From assembly GCF_050337105.1 (NCBI RefSeq), contig NZ_JAKJSQ010000029.1:1-48415 (forward strand): 48,415 nt of DNA, written 5' to 3'. Under the pieces are notes generated by a model that saw nothing but the letters and a program-made list of their open reading frames with translations, did not search any database and was not told the origin of the DNA. Numbering within the stretch: position 1 is the first letter of the stretch; every line of letters starts with the position of its first letter. The stretch comes from Aliivibrio_A kagoshimensis (GTDB lineage: Bacteria; Pseudomonadota; Gammaproteobacteria; Enterobacterales; Vibrionaceae). Made by a program: the position numbers and the translations under genes. Below, piece after piece: positions 23,578 to 31,090 of this stretch.

Positions 23578-24597
23578 ATGAGCATATCTCTTTCAAACGT
23601 TATATTACATAAATTAGCAAAAAATGATCAAGATGAATTGAATTTTATTCTAAGAAAACAATCACTTGATCATGATCATTCGACTGAAAATTTAGTGTCA
23701 GAATTGCACCGAGTTTTTAGCTCTAAAGGGGGCAAAGGCTTCGGGATTTTTAAAGAGGAGAGTGAGTTTAGTTCCATGCTTAAGGCGTTGCGCAGTGGAG
23801 GGTTGGATTTTCTCGATTTTAGTGCCCAAGCAGCAGAGCGTTTAAAAGGTGAATTGATTAAATATCCTTTTGCTGAAGAGGGGGTATTAGTGATGGCAGA
23901 GTACCAATCTTTAGCGACTCAATATTTATTGGTTGGCTTACTTCCGTTTAATCAGAGCATGAAGTTAACTGAACAACTCGACATCAGTGCAACGGATTAC
24001 CTTGATATTGCCAAAATGGACATTGTTGCCCGTATTGACCTCTCAACATGGGAAACCGATTCAGACAGTAACCGTTACCTCACTTACATAAAAGGCAGAG
24101 TGGGCCGTAAAGTGGCGGATTTCTTTTTAGACTTCTTGCAAGCGGAAGTGGGAATGGACAGCAAAGTTCAAAACCAAGTTTTGATGCAGGCGGTTGAAGA
24201 TTACTGCTCTGACTCTCGTTTAGATAAAGAGGAGAGTCAAACCTACCGTAAGCAAGTGTACGATTACTGTAACGGTCAACTTCAATCTGGCGAAGAGGTA
24301 GAAGTTAAAGAGCTATCTGGCGAGCTGCCTACTTCTGATGCAGGTACTGATTTTTATCAGTTTGCCAATGAGCAGGGGTACGAATTGGAAGAGAGCTTTC
24401 CGGTAGACAGAACGTCACTGCGTAAGTTGACTAAGTTTGTTGGTGCCGGTGGTGGCTTGTCGGTAAACTTTGATAGCATGTTGTTGGGTGAGCGTGTCTT
24501 TTATGATGCTGAAACCGATACTTTGACCATCAAAGGCACACCTCCTAATCTACGGGATCAGTTAACTCGACGACTTGGCTCGAATGACGAGTCGTAG
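23578..24597 (+). CDS. yejK: Nucleoid-associated protein YejK (NdpA)
   Basis: A 339-aa protein of the 37-kDa nucleoid-associated protein family, which binds DNA. The start at 23578 gives the family's N-terminus (MSISLSNVILHKLAKND); the frame is open 14 codons further upstream without support. Typical segments are FGIFKEESEFSSML, SRLDKEESQTYRKQV and the C-terminal NLRDQLTRRL. It is divergent from yejL, and a terminator follows. Confidence 0.92.
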   Translation: MSISLSNVILHKLAKNDQDELNFILRKQSLDHDHSTENLVSELHRVFSSKGGKGFGIFKEESEFSSMLKALRSGGLDFLDFSAQAAERLKGELIKYPFAEEGVLVMAEYQSLATQYLLVGLLPFNQSMKLTEQLDISATDYLDIAKMDIVARIDLSTWETDSDSNRYLTYIKGRVGRKVADFFLDFLQAEVGMDSKVQNQVLMQAVEDYCSDSRLDKEESQTYRKQVYDYCNGQLQSGEEVEVKELSGELPTSDAGTDFYQFANEQGYELEESFPVDRTSLRKLTKFVGAGGGLSVNFDSMLLGERVFYDAETDTLTIKGTPPNLRDQLTRRLGSNDES

Positions 24598-24620
24598 TTA
24601 GAGTAAATTTTGAGCAATAG

Positions 24621-24644
24621 AGCGCCTTCTTCGGCGCTTTTTTT
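24621..24644 (+). terminator. Terminator of yejK
   Basis: Arms AGCGCC (24621-24626) and GGCGCT (24633-24638) with a TTCTTC loop, followed by a T run. Confidence 0.85.
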
Positions 24645-24651
24645 ACATCTA

Positions 24652-24665
24652 TTGATCGTAATCAA
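24652..24665. promoter_or_regulatory. Consensus FNR box TTGATCGTAATCAA upstream of the ygbA-like gene
   Basis: All ten fixed positions of the FNR consensus match. With GATAAT at 24687-24692 as the -10 element, the transcription start would be near 24699, which puts the box at about -41.5. The start codon follows at 24702. Confidence 0.82.
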
Positions 24666-24701
24666 CGGAATGTCTTCTTTGATGAGGATAATACCGCGCC
24701 T

Positions 24702-25052
24702 ATGGATAATTCAAATCAATACGACAACAGAGTTCAATTTGAGCTAGAAGCTGTTGATCTGGTCGTCAGTTTATACTGCAGTAGGTTGCATCGAGGGGCA
24801 AAGTTATGTTCTCAATGTTTGGAAGTTAAAGAGTACGCTTCAGAGAAAATAGTCAGCTGTAAGAAGTCTGGAGAGAAACCAAGTTGCCATGATTGTAAAG
24901 CCAAGTGTTATAGCAATAGTAAGCGACTAGAGATGAAACATATTTATCTCTGGGCGAAGCCTAAAATCAGATGGAGTCATCCCATTTTTTATCTAAGAAT
25001 GAAATTGGGTGGGTATATACATCAAGATAGGCCGTCAGCGTTGATAGAGTGA
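24702..25052 (+). CDS. ygbA: YgbA-like 'nitrous oxide-stimulated promoter' family protein
   Basis: A 116-aa small protein of the YgbA_NO family. It is Cys-rich, with a zinc- or Fe-S-like set: LCSQC (around residues 35-38), VSCKKSG, PSCHDCKAKCYS. The C-terminal PIFYLRMKLGGYI is conserved in the family. E. coli ygbA responds to nitric oxide through NsrR. Here a consensus FNR box sits immediately upstream, linking it to anaerobiosis. Its molecular function is not established. There is no ribosome binding site and almost no predicted leader. Confidence 0.82.
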   Translation: MDNSNQYDNRVQFELEAVDLVVSLYCSRLHRGAKLCSQCLEVKEYASEKIVSCKKSGEKPSCHDCKAKCYSNSKRLEMKHIYLWAKPKIRWSHPIFYLRMKLGGYIHQDRPSALIE

Positions 25053-25062
25053 GTTTGAAATA

Positions 25063-25094
25063 AAAAATAGCGCTAATGAGTTAGCGCTATTTTT
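25063..25094. terminator. Bidirectional terminator between ygbA-like and nhaC
   Basis: A 14-bp stem, AAAAATAGCGCTAA / TTAGCGCTATTTTT, with loop TGAG. It serves both convergent genes. Confidence 0.9.
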
Positions 25095-25111
25095 TTGTCT
25101 GATTTTTCTCG

Positions 25112-26545
25112 TTAGGCCAGTTTGGCTGCTGCTGTTTGTTCGTTGTTTTCTGCTGGGAGCTCTGTTGGTGGGCACTTATCAACGAACCAACCCATGTAAG
25201 AGGTGATGATGGTGACCGCAATACAGACAAAACTTAACCACATAAAGGGCGCATAAGAGAGAGTTGCGACCCCCAATATACTGGCCATATAGATGCCATT
25301 ATCGCTCCATGGCACCATGCCTGACGTGAGTGTCCCACCAAACTCGGCATTTCGAGATAGGTTTTTGCGCTGATAGCCTAAACGGTCATAGTTTTTGGCA
25401 CAGATTTTTGGCGTTAAAATAAGTGACACATACATGGCCGATCCAAACAGATTCCCAAGGAAGGCGGTGGAGATGGTGGATGTCGCTAAACTGCCTGGCC
25501 CTTGAACGCGTTTTTCAAATAACGTCGCAACAGTCTCTAGCACACCCACTTTGTCGAGTAGACCGCCAAAACCAAGACCAAATATGATCACAGCGACGGA
25601 ACCTAGCATGGAGGACATCCCTCCACGGTTTAAAATTGAATCAATGAAGGCGACACCAGAATCAATCGAGAAAGGGGCCCAAGCGGTATTAAAAGCCACA
25701 ATGAAGTCAATATCTTGAATCATCACTGCCCAAATGATACCTAGGAGCGAACCAAAACTGATCACTGGGAACGATGGCATTTTTAGAGCAAGGAGTGCGA
25801 GAATAATAATAACCGGAACAAAGGAGGCGGGCGTTATGACAAATTGATTTTCCATCGCGCGGATAACTGAGTCGACTTGGCTCATGTCAACATTGCCCGC
25901 ATAGTGCATACCAAAGCCAGTGAACATGATTCCAGTAATGATATAACTGATCAACGCGATAGGTAACATGCCTTTAATGTGTTCAACCACTTCAACACCA
26001 GACATTGAGGACGCTAAAATTACGGAATCAGACAGTGGTGACATTTTATCGCCAAAATAGCAGCCTGAAAGCACTGCACCTGCTGTGATGGGGGCTGGAA
26101 CGCCGAGACCTTGACCGATTCCCATCATTGCAATGCCTGCTGTACCCGCTGATCCCCATGAGGTCCCCGTAGCCAAAGCCGTCAGTGAGCAGATGATCAT
26201 AGTGGCCAATAAGAAGATTGAGGGGTGAATGGCTTTCAAACCATAATAGATGATGGTTGGAACAATCCCTCCAGCAATCCAAGTTCCCACCAAAGCGCCC
26301 ACGGCCAAGAGAATTAAAATCGCGCCTAAACCGTTGGTGATACCTTTTAATGCCGCCTTTTCAAGTGATTGGTAGCTGTGCCCCAGTTTGATGCCTAGAG
26401 AGATGATGATAAACCAGCCAATGTAGAGAGCGAGTTGGATAGGGAGATCAAGTTGAGCGGTGAATGAAAATGCCAGAGATAGAAAGAGACCGAGAGCAAG
26501 CACAACATGCAGCAGTGAAGGTAATCGAATTTTTTTAGAATACAT
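25112..26545 (-). CDS. nhaC: Na+/H+ antiporter NhaC family
   Basis: A 477-aa inner-membrane protein with 11-12 hydrophobic segments. NhaC signatures are ATGTSWGSAGTAGIAMMGIG, GAVLSGCYFGDKMSPLSDS and the C-terminal GTLTSGMVPWSDNGIYM. It exchanges Na+ for H+ or transports organic ions, since some NhaC relatives are amino acid transporters. I looked for a lysine riboswitch upstream and saw none. It is monocistronic. Confidence 0.92.
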   Translation of the reverse strand: MYSKKIRLPSLLHVVLALGLFLSLAFSFTAQLDLPIQLALYIGWFIIISLGIKLGHSYQSLEKAALKGITNGLGAILILLAVGALVGTWIAGGIVPTIIYYGLKAIHPSIFLLATMIICSLTALATGTSWGSAGTAGIAMMGIGQGLGVPAPITAGAVLSGCYFGDKMSPLSDSVILASSMSGVEVVEHIKGMLPIALISYIITGIMFTGFGMHYAGNVDMSQVDSVIRAMENQFVITPASFVPVIIILALLALKMPSFPVISFGSLLGIIWAVMIQDIDFIVAFNTAWAPFSIDSGVAFIDSILNRGGMSSMLGSVAVIIFGLGFGGLLDKVGVLETVATLFEKRVQGPGSLATSTISTAFLGNLFGSAMYVSLILTPKICAKNYDRLGYQRKNLSRNAEFGGTLTSGMVPWSDNGIYMASILGVATLSYAPFMWLSFVCIAVTIITSYMGWFVDKCPPTELPAENNEQTAAAKLA

Positions 26546-27108
26546 AGCGAACCTGTAATTTATGAAGCTGGAAGCTAATGCGAGCAGAAGCTATCCTATT
26601 TCAGCAACAATAGGGGGATTTCAGTGTGGAAGGTAATTTATCTGAATGTTTAGCAAGATACGATGCTAATTAGTAACTTCATGACTATTTTTACTTNAAT
26701 TCTTCATAATGATAACTTAACGGTGCATTATTAATCGATAATGTTGTATTTTTGTGTTGTTTTTATCGATTAAATCCCCTTTATTTATGTGGTTTAAACG
26801 ATGATTATTGAGATTCATACTAAGCATTGAACATTTACAGCTATTAGCTGTGTCTAGTGGGTGTTAATGTTTGTAAATGAATTGAATATTCTACAATTAA
26901 TTGTTTTTATTATGCTGGTGGATACTACTTAACCTATGGTTTTGTTCATGTTTTCATCTGTTTTGTACTATTTTTTTCAATATGAATTCAAAATAATATA
27001 CGAAATAATGAAAAATAGACTTGTGTTCTACGCGCGAACAAATTAAAAACATAGGTAGAGAAGTTTTTTGGCAGTAACAACATTTATATTTACAGGGAGT
27101 GTTTTGGA
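26546..27108. other. 563-bp AT-rich intergenic region between nhaC and asd
   Basis: Divergent promoters for nhaC and asd must lie here. One base (26697) is undetermined. A perfect 10-bp inverted repeat is present, listed separately. I find no coding frame, riboswitch core or mobile element. Confidence 0.6.
26731..26773. repeat. Inverted repeat TTAATCGATA-N23-TATCGATTAA
   Basis: Perfect 10-bp arms (26731-26740 and 26764-26773) surround a T-rich 23-nt spacer in the nhaC/asd intergenic region. It could be a pair of operator half-sites or a transcript hairpin. No T tract follows. Confidence 0.6.
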
Positions 27109-28230
27109 ATGATGAGAGTAGGTTTAGTTGGCTGGAGAGGAATGGTTGGCTCTGTATTAATGCAGCGCATGGTAGAAGAGAAAGATTTTGATCTTATCAA
27201 CCCGGTCTTTTTTACTACGTCACAAGTAGGTATTCCAGCCCCTCAACTGGGCAACAAAGAAGCGGGTCTGCTGCAAGACGCGTTTGATATTGATAGTTTA
27301 AAGCAGCTTGATGCGATCATTACTTGCCAAGGCGGTAGCTATACCGAGAAAGTCTACCCTGCACTTCGTCAAGCAGGCTGGAAAGGGTACTGGATTGATG
27401 CGGCATCAACACTTCGTATGAAAGATGATTCAATCATTACCTTAGATCCAGTCAACCTCAGCCAGATTCAACAAGGTATCCATGGTGGAACTAAGACCTT
27501 TGTTGGTGGTAATTGTACCGTTAGCTTGATGTTGATGGCCGTTGGTGGTCTGTATCAAGCTGGTTTGGTGGAGTGGATGAGCGCAATGACTTACCAAGCG
27601 GCCTCTGGCGCAGGTGCGAAGAACATGCGTGAGTTGATCTCTCAAATGGGTGTCATCAACGACTCTGTAACCTCAGAACTTGCCAATCCTTCTAGCGCCA
27701 TTTTAGATATTGATAGAAAAGTGGCTGAAACCCTCCGCTCTAACGCTTTTCCTACGTCAGAATTTGGTGCACCACTTGCTGGCTCTCTGCTTCCTTGGAT
27801 TGATGTGAAGCGTGAAAATGGTCAAAGTAAAGAGGAGTGGAAAGGATCGGTTGAGACCAACAAAATCCTTGGTCTAGATGGTAAGCCGGTTCCTATCGAT
27901 GGCACGTGCGTTCGAATTGGGGCAATGCGTTGTCATGCTCAGGCGTTAACCATTAAACTGAAGAAAAATGTGCCAATGGATGAAATCGAAGGCATCATTG
28001 CTAGCCATAACGATTGGGTTAAAGTGATTCCGAATGAGCGCGATATAACCTGCCAAGAGTTAACACCAGCCAAAGTAACAGGCACACTCTCTGTTCCTGT
28101 GGGTCGTTTGCGTAAAATGACCATGGGTGATGACTTCCTTAATGCCTTTACCGTGGGCGATCAACTACTATGGGGAGCGGCGGAGCCATTACGACGAACG
28201 TTGCGTATCCTACTGGCCGAAAAGTCATAA
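27109..28230 (+). CDS. asd: Aspartate-semialdehyde dehydrogenase
   Basis: A 373-aa cytosolic enzyme that reduces aspartyl phosphate to aspartate semialdehyde with NADPH, the branch point to lysine/diaminopimelate, threonine and methionine. The N-terminal nucleotide-binding motif is GLVGWRGMVGSVLMQRM. The catalytic Cys136 is in GGNCTVSLML and the base His in MRCHAQALTIKLK. ATG 27109 aligns with the E. coli start; GGGAG lies about 11 bp upstream. Length is close to the E. coli enzyme (367 aa). Confidence 0.97.
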   Translation: MMRVGLVGWRGMVGSVLMQRMVEEKDFDLINPVFFTTSQVGIPAPQLGNKEAGLLQDAFDIDSLKQLDAIITCQGGSYTEKVYPALRQAGWKGYWIDAASTLRMKDDSIITLDPVNLSQIQQGIHGGTKTFVGGNCTVSLMLMAVGGLYQAGLVEWMSAMTYQAASGAGAKNMRELISQMGVINDSVTSELANPSSAILDIDRKVAETLRSNAFPTSEFGAPLAGSLLPWIDVKRENGQSKEEWKGSVETNKILGLDGKPVPIDGTCVRIGAMRCHAQALTIKLKKNVPMDEIEGIIASHNDWVKVIPNERDITCQELTPAKVTGTLSVPVGRLRKMTMGDDFLNAFTVGDQLLWGAAEPLRRTLRILLAEKS

Positions 28231-28256
28231 CCTCGTCCACTTAAACAGATGATAAT

Positions 28257-28281
28257 AGCCTCGCATTGACGAGGCTTTTTT
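28257..28281 (+). terminator. Terminator of asd
   Basis: Arms AGCCTCG (28257-28263) and CGAGGCT (28270-28276) followed by T6. Confidence 0.88.
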
Positions 28282-28368
28282 GTGTGATTAATATCACATT
28301 TTACAAAACGATGACTTACACACTCTGTTTTTGATTATCATATTAACCATCTAACATTAGAGGTTAAT

Positions 28369-28881
28369 ATGAAGAAAACAGAAGGTTTTACACTCATTGA
28401 GTTAGTCGTTGTCATTGTTATCTTAGGCATTCTTGCTGTGACCGCGGCCCCGAAGTTTTTGAATCTACAAAATGATGCAAAAGCAGCAGATATAAAAGGG
28501 GCTGCAGGTAGTATTAGTAGTGCGGCACAATTGGCACATTCAAAAGCGGTAATTCTTAATCAAGAGAATGATCCGATGTATTCTTTGGATGGTTATGGCT
28601 ACCTGACTTATGGCTATCCGATTATTGAGAATGGTGGATTGGAGACATTCTTAGACATGGATATGAAAATGGCTTCGTTAGACCATGACTGGGTATGGGC
28701 TGGCTACAATACGGGAGGTACGGTAGCCGATCCTGATTATCGTGTGATTACTCTATCGTCACTCTTCTCGACTGCTCCGACACGAGATGAGATCATTGCG
28801 ACAAACTGTTACGTTAAATACACAACGGCTATGGAAGTCAATGGATCGTATAAAGTAGAAACATTTACCGATGGCTGTTAG
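28369..28881 (+). CDS. Type IV pilin/MSHA-type pseudopilin (orphan)
   Basis: A 170-aa prepilin. The leader MKKTEG is cut before Phe7, giving the mature N-methylated N-terminus FTLIELVVVIVILGILAVTA with Glu5. Residues 40-170 form the globular domain; a C-terminal Cys pair (NCYVKY ... DGC) could close a D-loop disulfide. The pattern, with PKFLNLQNDAKAADIKG, is closest to MSHA-type pilins of Vibrio. No assembly ATPase, prepilin peptidase or secretin lies nearby, so it depends on machinery encoded elsewhere. TTAGAGG precedes the ATG. Confidence 0.9.
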   Translation: MKKTEGFTLIELVVVIVILGILAVTAAPKFLNLQNDAKAADIKGAAGSISSAAQLAHSKAVILNQENDPMYSLDGYGYLTYGYPIIENGGLETFLDMDMKMASLDHDWVWAGYNTGGTVADPDYRVITLSSLFSTAPTRDEIIATNCYVKYTTAMEVNGSYKVETFTDGC

Positions 28882-28903
28882 AGCACTCAATTAATTGAAT
28901 ATA

Positions 28904-28928
28904 AAAAAGAGCCTAAGGCTCTTTTTTT
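28904..28928. terminator. Bidirectional terminator between the pilin and K+ channel genes
   Basis: Arms AAAAAGAGCC (28904-28913) and GGCTCTTTTT (28917-28926) with loop TAA. It serves the convergent genes on both sides. Confidence 0.88.
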
Positions 28929-28935
28929 ATGTCTA

Positions 28936-29778
28936 TCAGTTGGTGGGCGGTACCACTCTTTCGGAGGGTTCCGGTAGTTCACTGCCACAATGTTTGCAAT
29001 AGTGTGAATCGTCTTCATGACCACTGCGTGTACAATTAGGGCACTTAACCAATTGTCGATGAGCGCTCATTTCATGACTAAGCTCTGCCGTAATAATGCC
29101 GGTGGGCACCGCTAAGATAGAATAACCTAATAACATGGTTAATGACGCAACGGCCTTACCCAAATGCGTATGTGGCACCAGATCTCCGTACCCGACAGTC
29201 GTAATCGTCACAATTGCCCAGTAGATGCTCTGTGGAATACTAGTGAAACCATTATCTGGCCCCTCAATAACAAACATCATCGAACCAAAAACAGAGACTA
29301 ATATGGCGACAGTGCTAAAGAAGATAATGATCTTACGTTTAGACATCAGTAGAGAGCGCATCAGTATATTGGAATCTTGAAGGTAGCGAACCAGCTTTAA
29401 GATTCTGAAGATTCGCATCACACGCAATAGACGAATGATGGCCAAGAAACTTGCGCTAGGGAAGAAGATGGCAAGATAGGTTGGTAAAATTGCCAGTAGG
29501 TCAATCACACCGTAAAAGCTTCGTGCATAAGCGGTTGGTTTTGGAGAGCAGTATAAGCGCAGTAAGTATTCGACGGTGAACACGGCTGTGAAAGAGTACT
29601 CTAATAACCTTAATACATCGCCATATTGCTGTCGGACATGGCTGATTGATTCGAGGATCAAGGTAAGTTGCGAAGCAAGAATAATCACGATCAGCAAAAT
29701 ATCAAACGCTTTCCCCGCTTGAGTGTGAGTACCAAAAATCACGGTATATAACTGATGTTTGAGATTTTTACTGGTCAT
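28936..29778 (-). CDS. Voltage-gated K+ channel with C-terminal zinc ribbon
   Basis: A 280-aa inner-membrane protein with six predicted TM helices. S4 is visible as positively charged repeats (RLLRVMRIFRILKLVRYL, about 118-135). The selectivity filter TTVGYGD (about 193-199) identifies a K+ channel. The last ~45 residues are cytosolic and contain two CxxC pairs, CPNC and CKHC separated by 15 residues, which form a zinc-ribbon. It resembles vibrio/shewanella 'ion transporter' proteins of the VIC family rather than E. coli Kch, which has an RCK domain. Gating ligand unknown. Confidence 0.88.
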   Translation of the reverse strand: MTSKNLKHQLYTVIFGTHTQAGKAFDILLIVIILASQLTLILESISHVRQQYGDVLRLLEYSFTAVFTVEYLLRLYCSPKPTAYARSFYGVIDLLAILPTYLAIFFPSASFLAIIRLLRVMRIFRILKLVRYLQDSNILMRSLLMSKRKIIIFFSTVAILVSVFGSMMFVIEGPDNGFTSIPQSIYWAIVTITTVGYGDLVPHTHLGKAVASLTMLLGYSILAVPTGIITAELSHEMSAHRQLVKCPNCTRSGHEDDSHYCKHCGSELPEPSERVVPPTN

Positions 29779-29820
29779 TATTGAGAATCTAGTGATGGAT
29801 GGAGCCTTTAGAGTAATAAA

Positions 29821-29857
29821 AAAACGCCAAACACGCTAATAGCATGTTTGGCGTTTT
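29821..29857. terminator. Terminator downstream of marC/ychE
   Basis: A 13-bp stem AAAACGCCAAACA (29821-29833) / TGTTTGGCGTTTT (29845-29857) with an 11-nt loop. The A and T flanks let it act on the minus strand after the MarC-family gene. Confidence 0.85.
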
Positions 29858-29875
29858 CCGGAGAAAGCGAACGAG

Positions 29876-30514
29876 TTACGCTAATCCAGGGAACAAACTT
29901 CTTAACCCATTGGCGATGAACTCTATGCCTAATGCACCAAGAATTAAACCCATGATACGAGTAATCACGTTAATCCCTGTCTGACCTAAGAATCTCACTA
30001 TATAGGGCGCAGAGCGAAACAGTATCCAAGTACAGAGCGCAAACATAATAATAGTAATGATGATGCCTAAAATATTTTGCAGCGTTGAGTATCTAGAACC
30101 ATAAACAATGGTTGAACTTATTGCACCGGGTCCAGCCATTAACGGCATTGCCAGTGGAACGACTCCAATTTGCTCTCTAGAGGTATACTCAGATTTCTCT
30201 TGTTTGTTCTGTTTATCTTCACCCAGTTTACCGCTCATCATCGAAAATGCGATGCTAAGTAGAAGCAGTCCGCCTGCCACTCTGAAAGAATCCAGAGAGA
30301 TACTGAACATATCAAGCAGCATTTGACCGGCTAATAGGGAGACGATCAAGATAATAGCAACAGCAAGGTTCGCGGTTGCAGCGGTTTTCGCTTTCTCTTC
30401 AGGAGTTAGGTGTCCGGTAAGAGAAACAAAAACGGGCATAATTCCTATTGGGTTAACGGTTGCAACTAAACCAAGGAAAAACTGTAGATAGATTGCAATT
30501 TCAATTGATTGCAT
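29876..30514 (-). CDS. ychE: MarC family inner-membrane protein (YchE-like)
   Basis: A 212-aa protein with six hydrophobic segments. Family motifs include NPIGIMPVFVSLT at the N-terminus and VPLAMPLMAGPGAISSTIVYGS in the middle. The function of MarC/UPF0056 proteins is not established. As in E. coli, where ychE neighbours adhE, it is divergent from adhE with 576 bp between the two starts. Confidence 0.88.
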   Translation of the reverse strand: MQSIEIAIYLQFFLGLVATVNPIGIMPVFVSLTGHLTPEEKAKTAATANLAVAIILIVSLLAGQMLLDMFSISLDSFRVAGGLLLLSIAFSMMSGKLGEDKQNKQEKSEYTSREQIGVVPLAMPLMAGPGAISSTIVYGSRYSTLQNILGIIITIIMFALCTWILFRSAPYIVRFLGQTGINVITRIMGLILGALGIEFIANGLRSLFPGLA

Positions 30515-30628
30515 TAGCGATGTACCTAATTAAGAACAGTGATATTTTCGGGTAATGTAATTGAAAGTGTGGTGAAACACTAGTGAATTAAAGTATGTCA
30601 ACGATTTAGTATAGCTAATGTTTTTCGC

Positions 30629-30646
30629 TTGTTAATAGTGTTACAA
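30629..30646. promoter_or_regulatory. Candidate Rex (NADH-sensing) operator
   Basis: TTGTTAATAGTGTTACAA resembles the Rex operator pattern TTGTGA-N6-TCACAA, with one mismatch in each arm. Rex commonly represses adhE-type genes in other bacteria. Whether this organism has Rex cannot be seen here. Confidence 0.35.
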
Positions 30647-30924
30647 GGTATGAGATTTCAGTGGCATTAATTGTCAATAACGACTATTTTCATAGGCATC
30701 CGTCATAGGGTGCATTTTGGTTTAAGTTCACATTTTATGGCTACTTTTGTCCTTAAAAAACAATAATTCGTAAGATAATTACATAAAAGTGACTGATAAT
30801 CATACAATTCTTGCTATGTATGTCATTAAAATTTGCAAGGTTTTACCTGTAATTCACTGATAAATAATAAATTTTTTAATTGGTATAATGTACTGATACT
30901 TAATGGTTATTTAGTTCACGAGAA

Positions 30925-30938
30925 GTGATCTGAATCAA
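30925..30938. promoter_or_regulatory. FNR-like box upstream of adhE
   Basis: GTGATCTGAATCAA matches nine of ten fixed positions of TTGAT-N4-ATCAA. It lies about 153 bp upstream of the adhE ATG. Confidence 0.55.
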
Positions 30939-31090
30939 CTTTTTTCGAGGCGTGAAATATTATAATCAATTTTGAAAGCAATTTACTAAGTGTGGATAGC
31001 GGTAGTGAAAAAGATGATGAGAATGTCATCACTCTTAAGGAATTCAGTAGCATCCTTAATAAATAGTTTTTAATTTTTAGGAGATCCATT

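Larger units (their letters stand above)
30515..31090. other. adhE/ychE intergenic regulatory region
   Basis: A 576-bp AT-rich gap, long for this genome, without a gene. It holds a Rex-like site, an FNR-like site and a leader hairpin, TTAAGGA (31035-31041) / TCCTTAA (31053-31059), about 32 bp before the adhE ATG. The long leader suggests layered control of adhE. Confidence 0.6.

Noticed and set aside
26546..26700. Lysine riboswitch upstream of the NhaC gene
   Set aside because: Some NhaC-like transporters have one, but I find none of the conserved LYS-element core sequences on the minus strand here.
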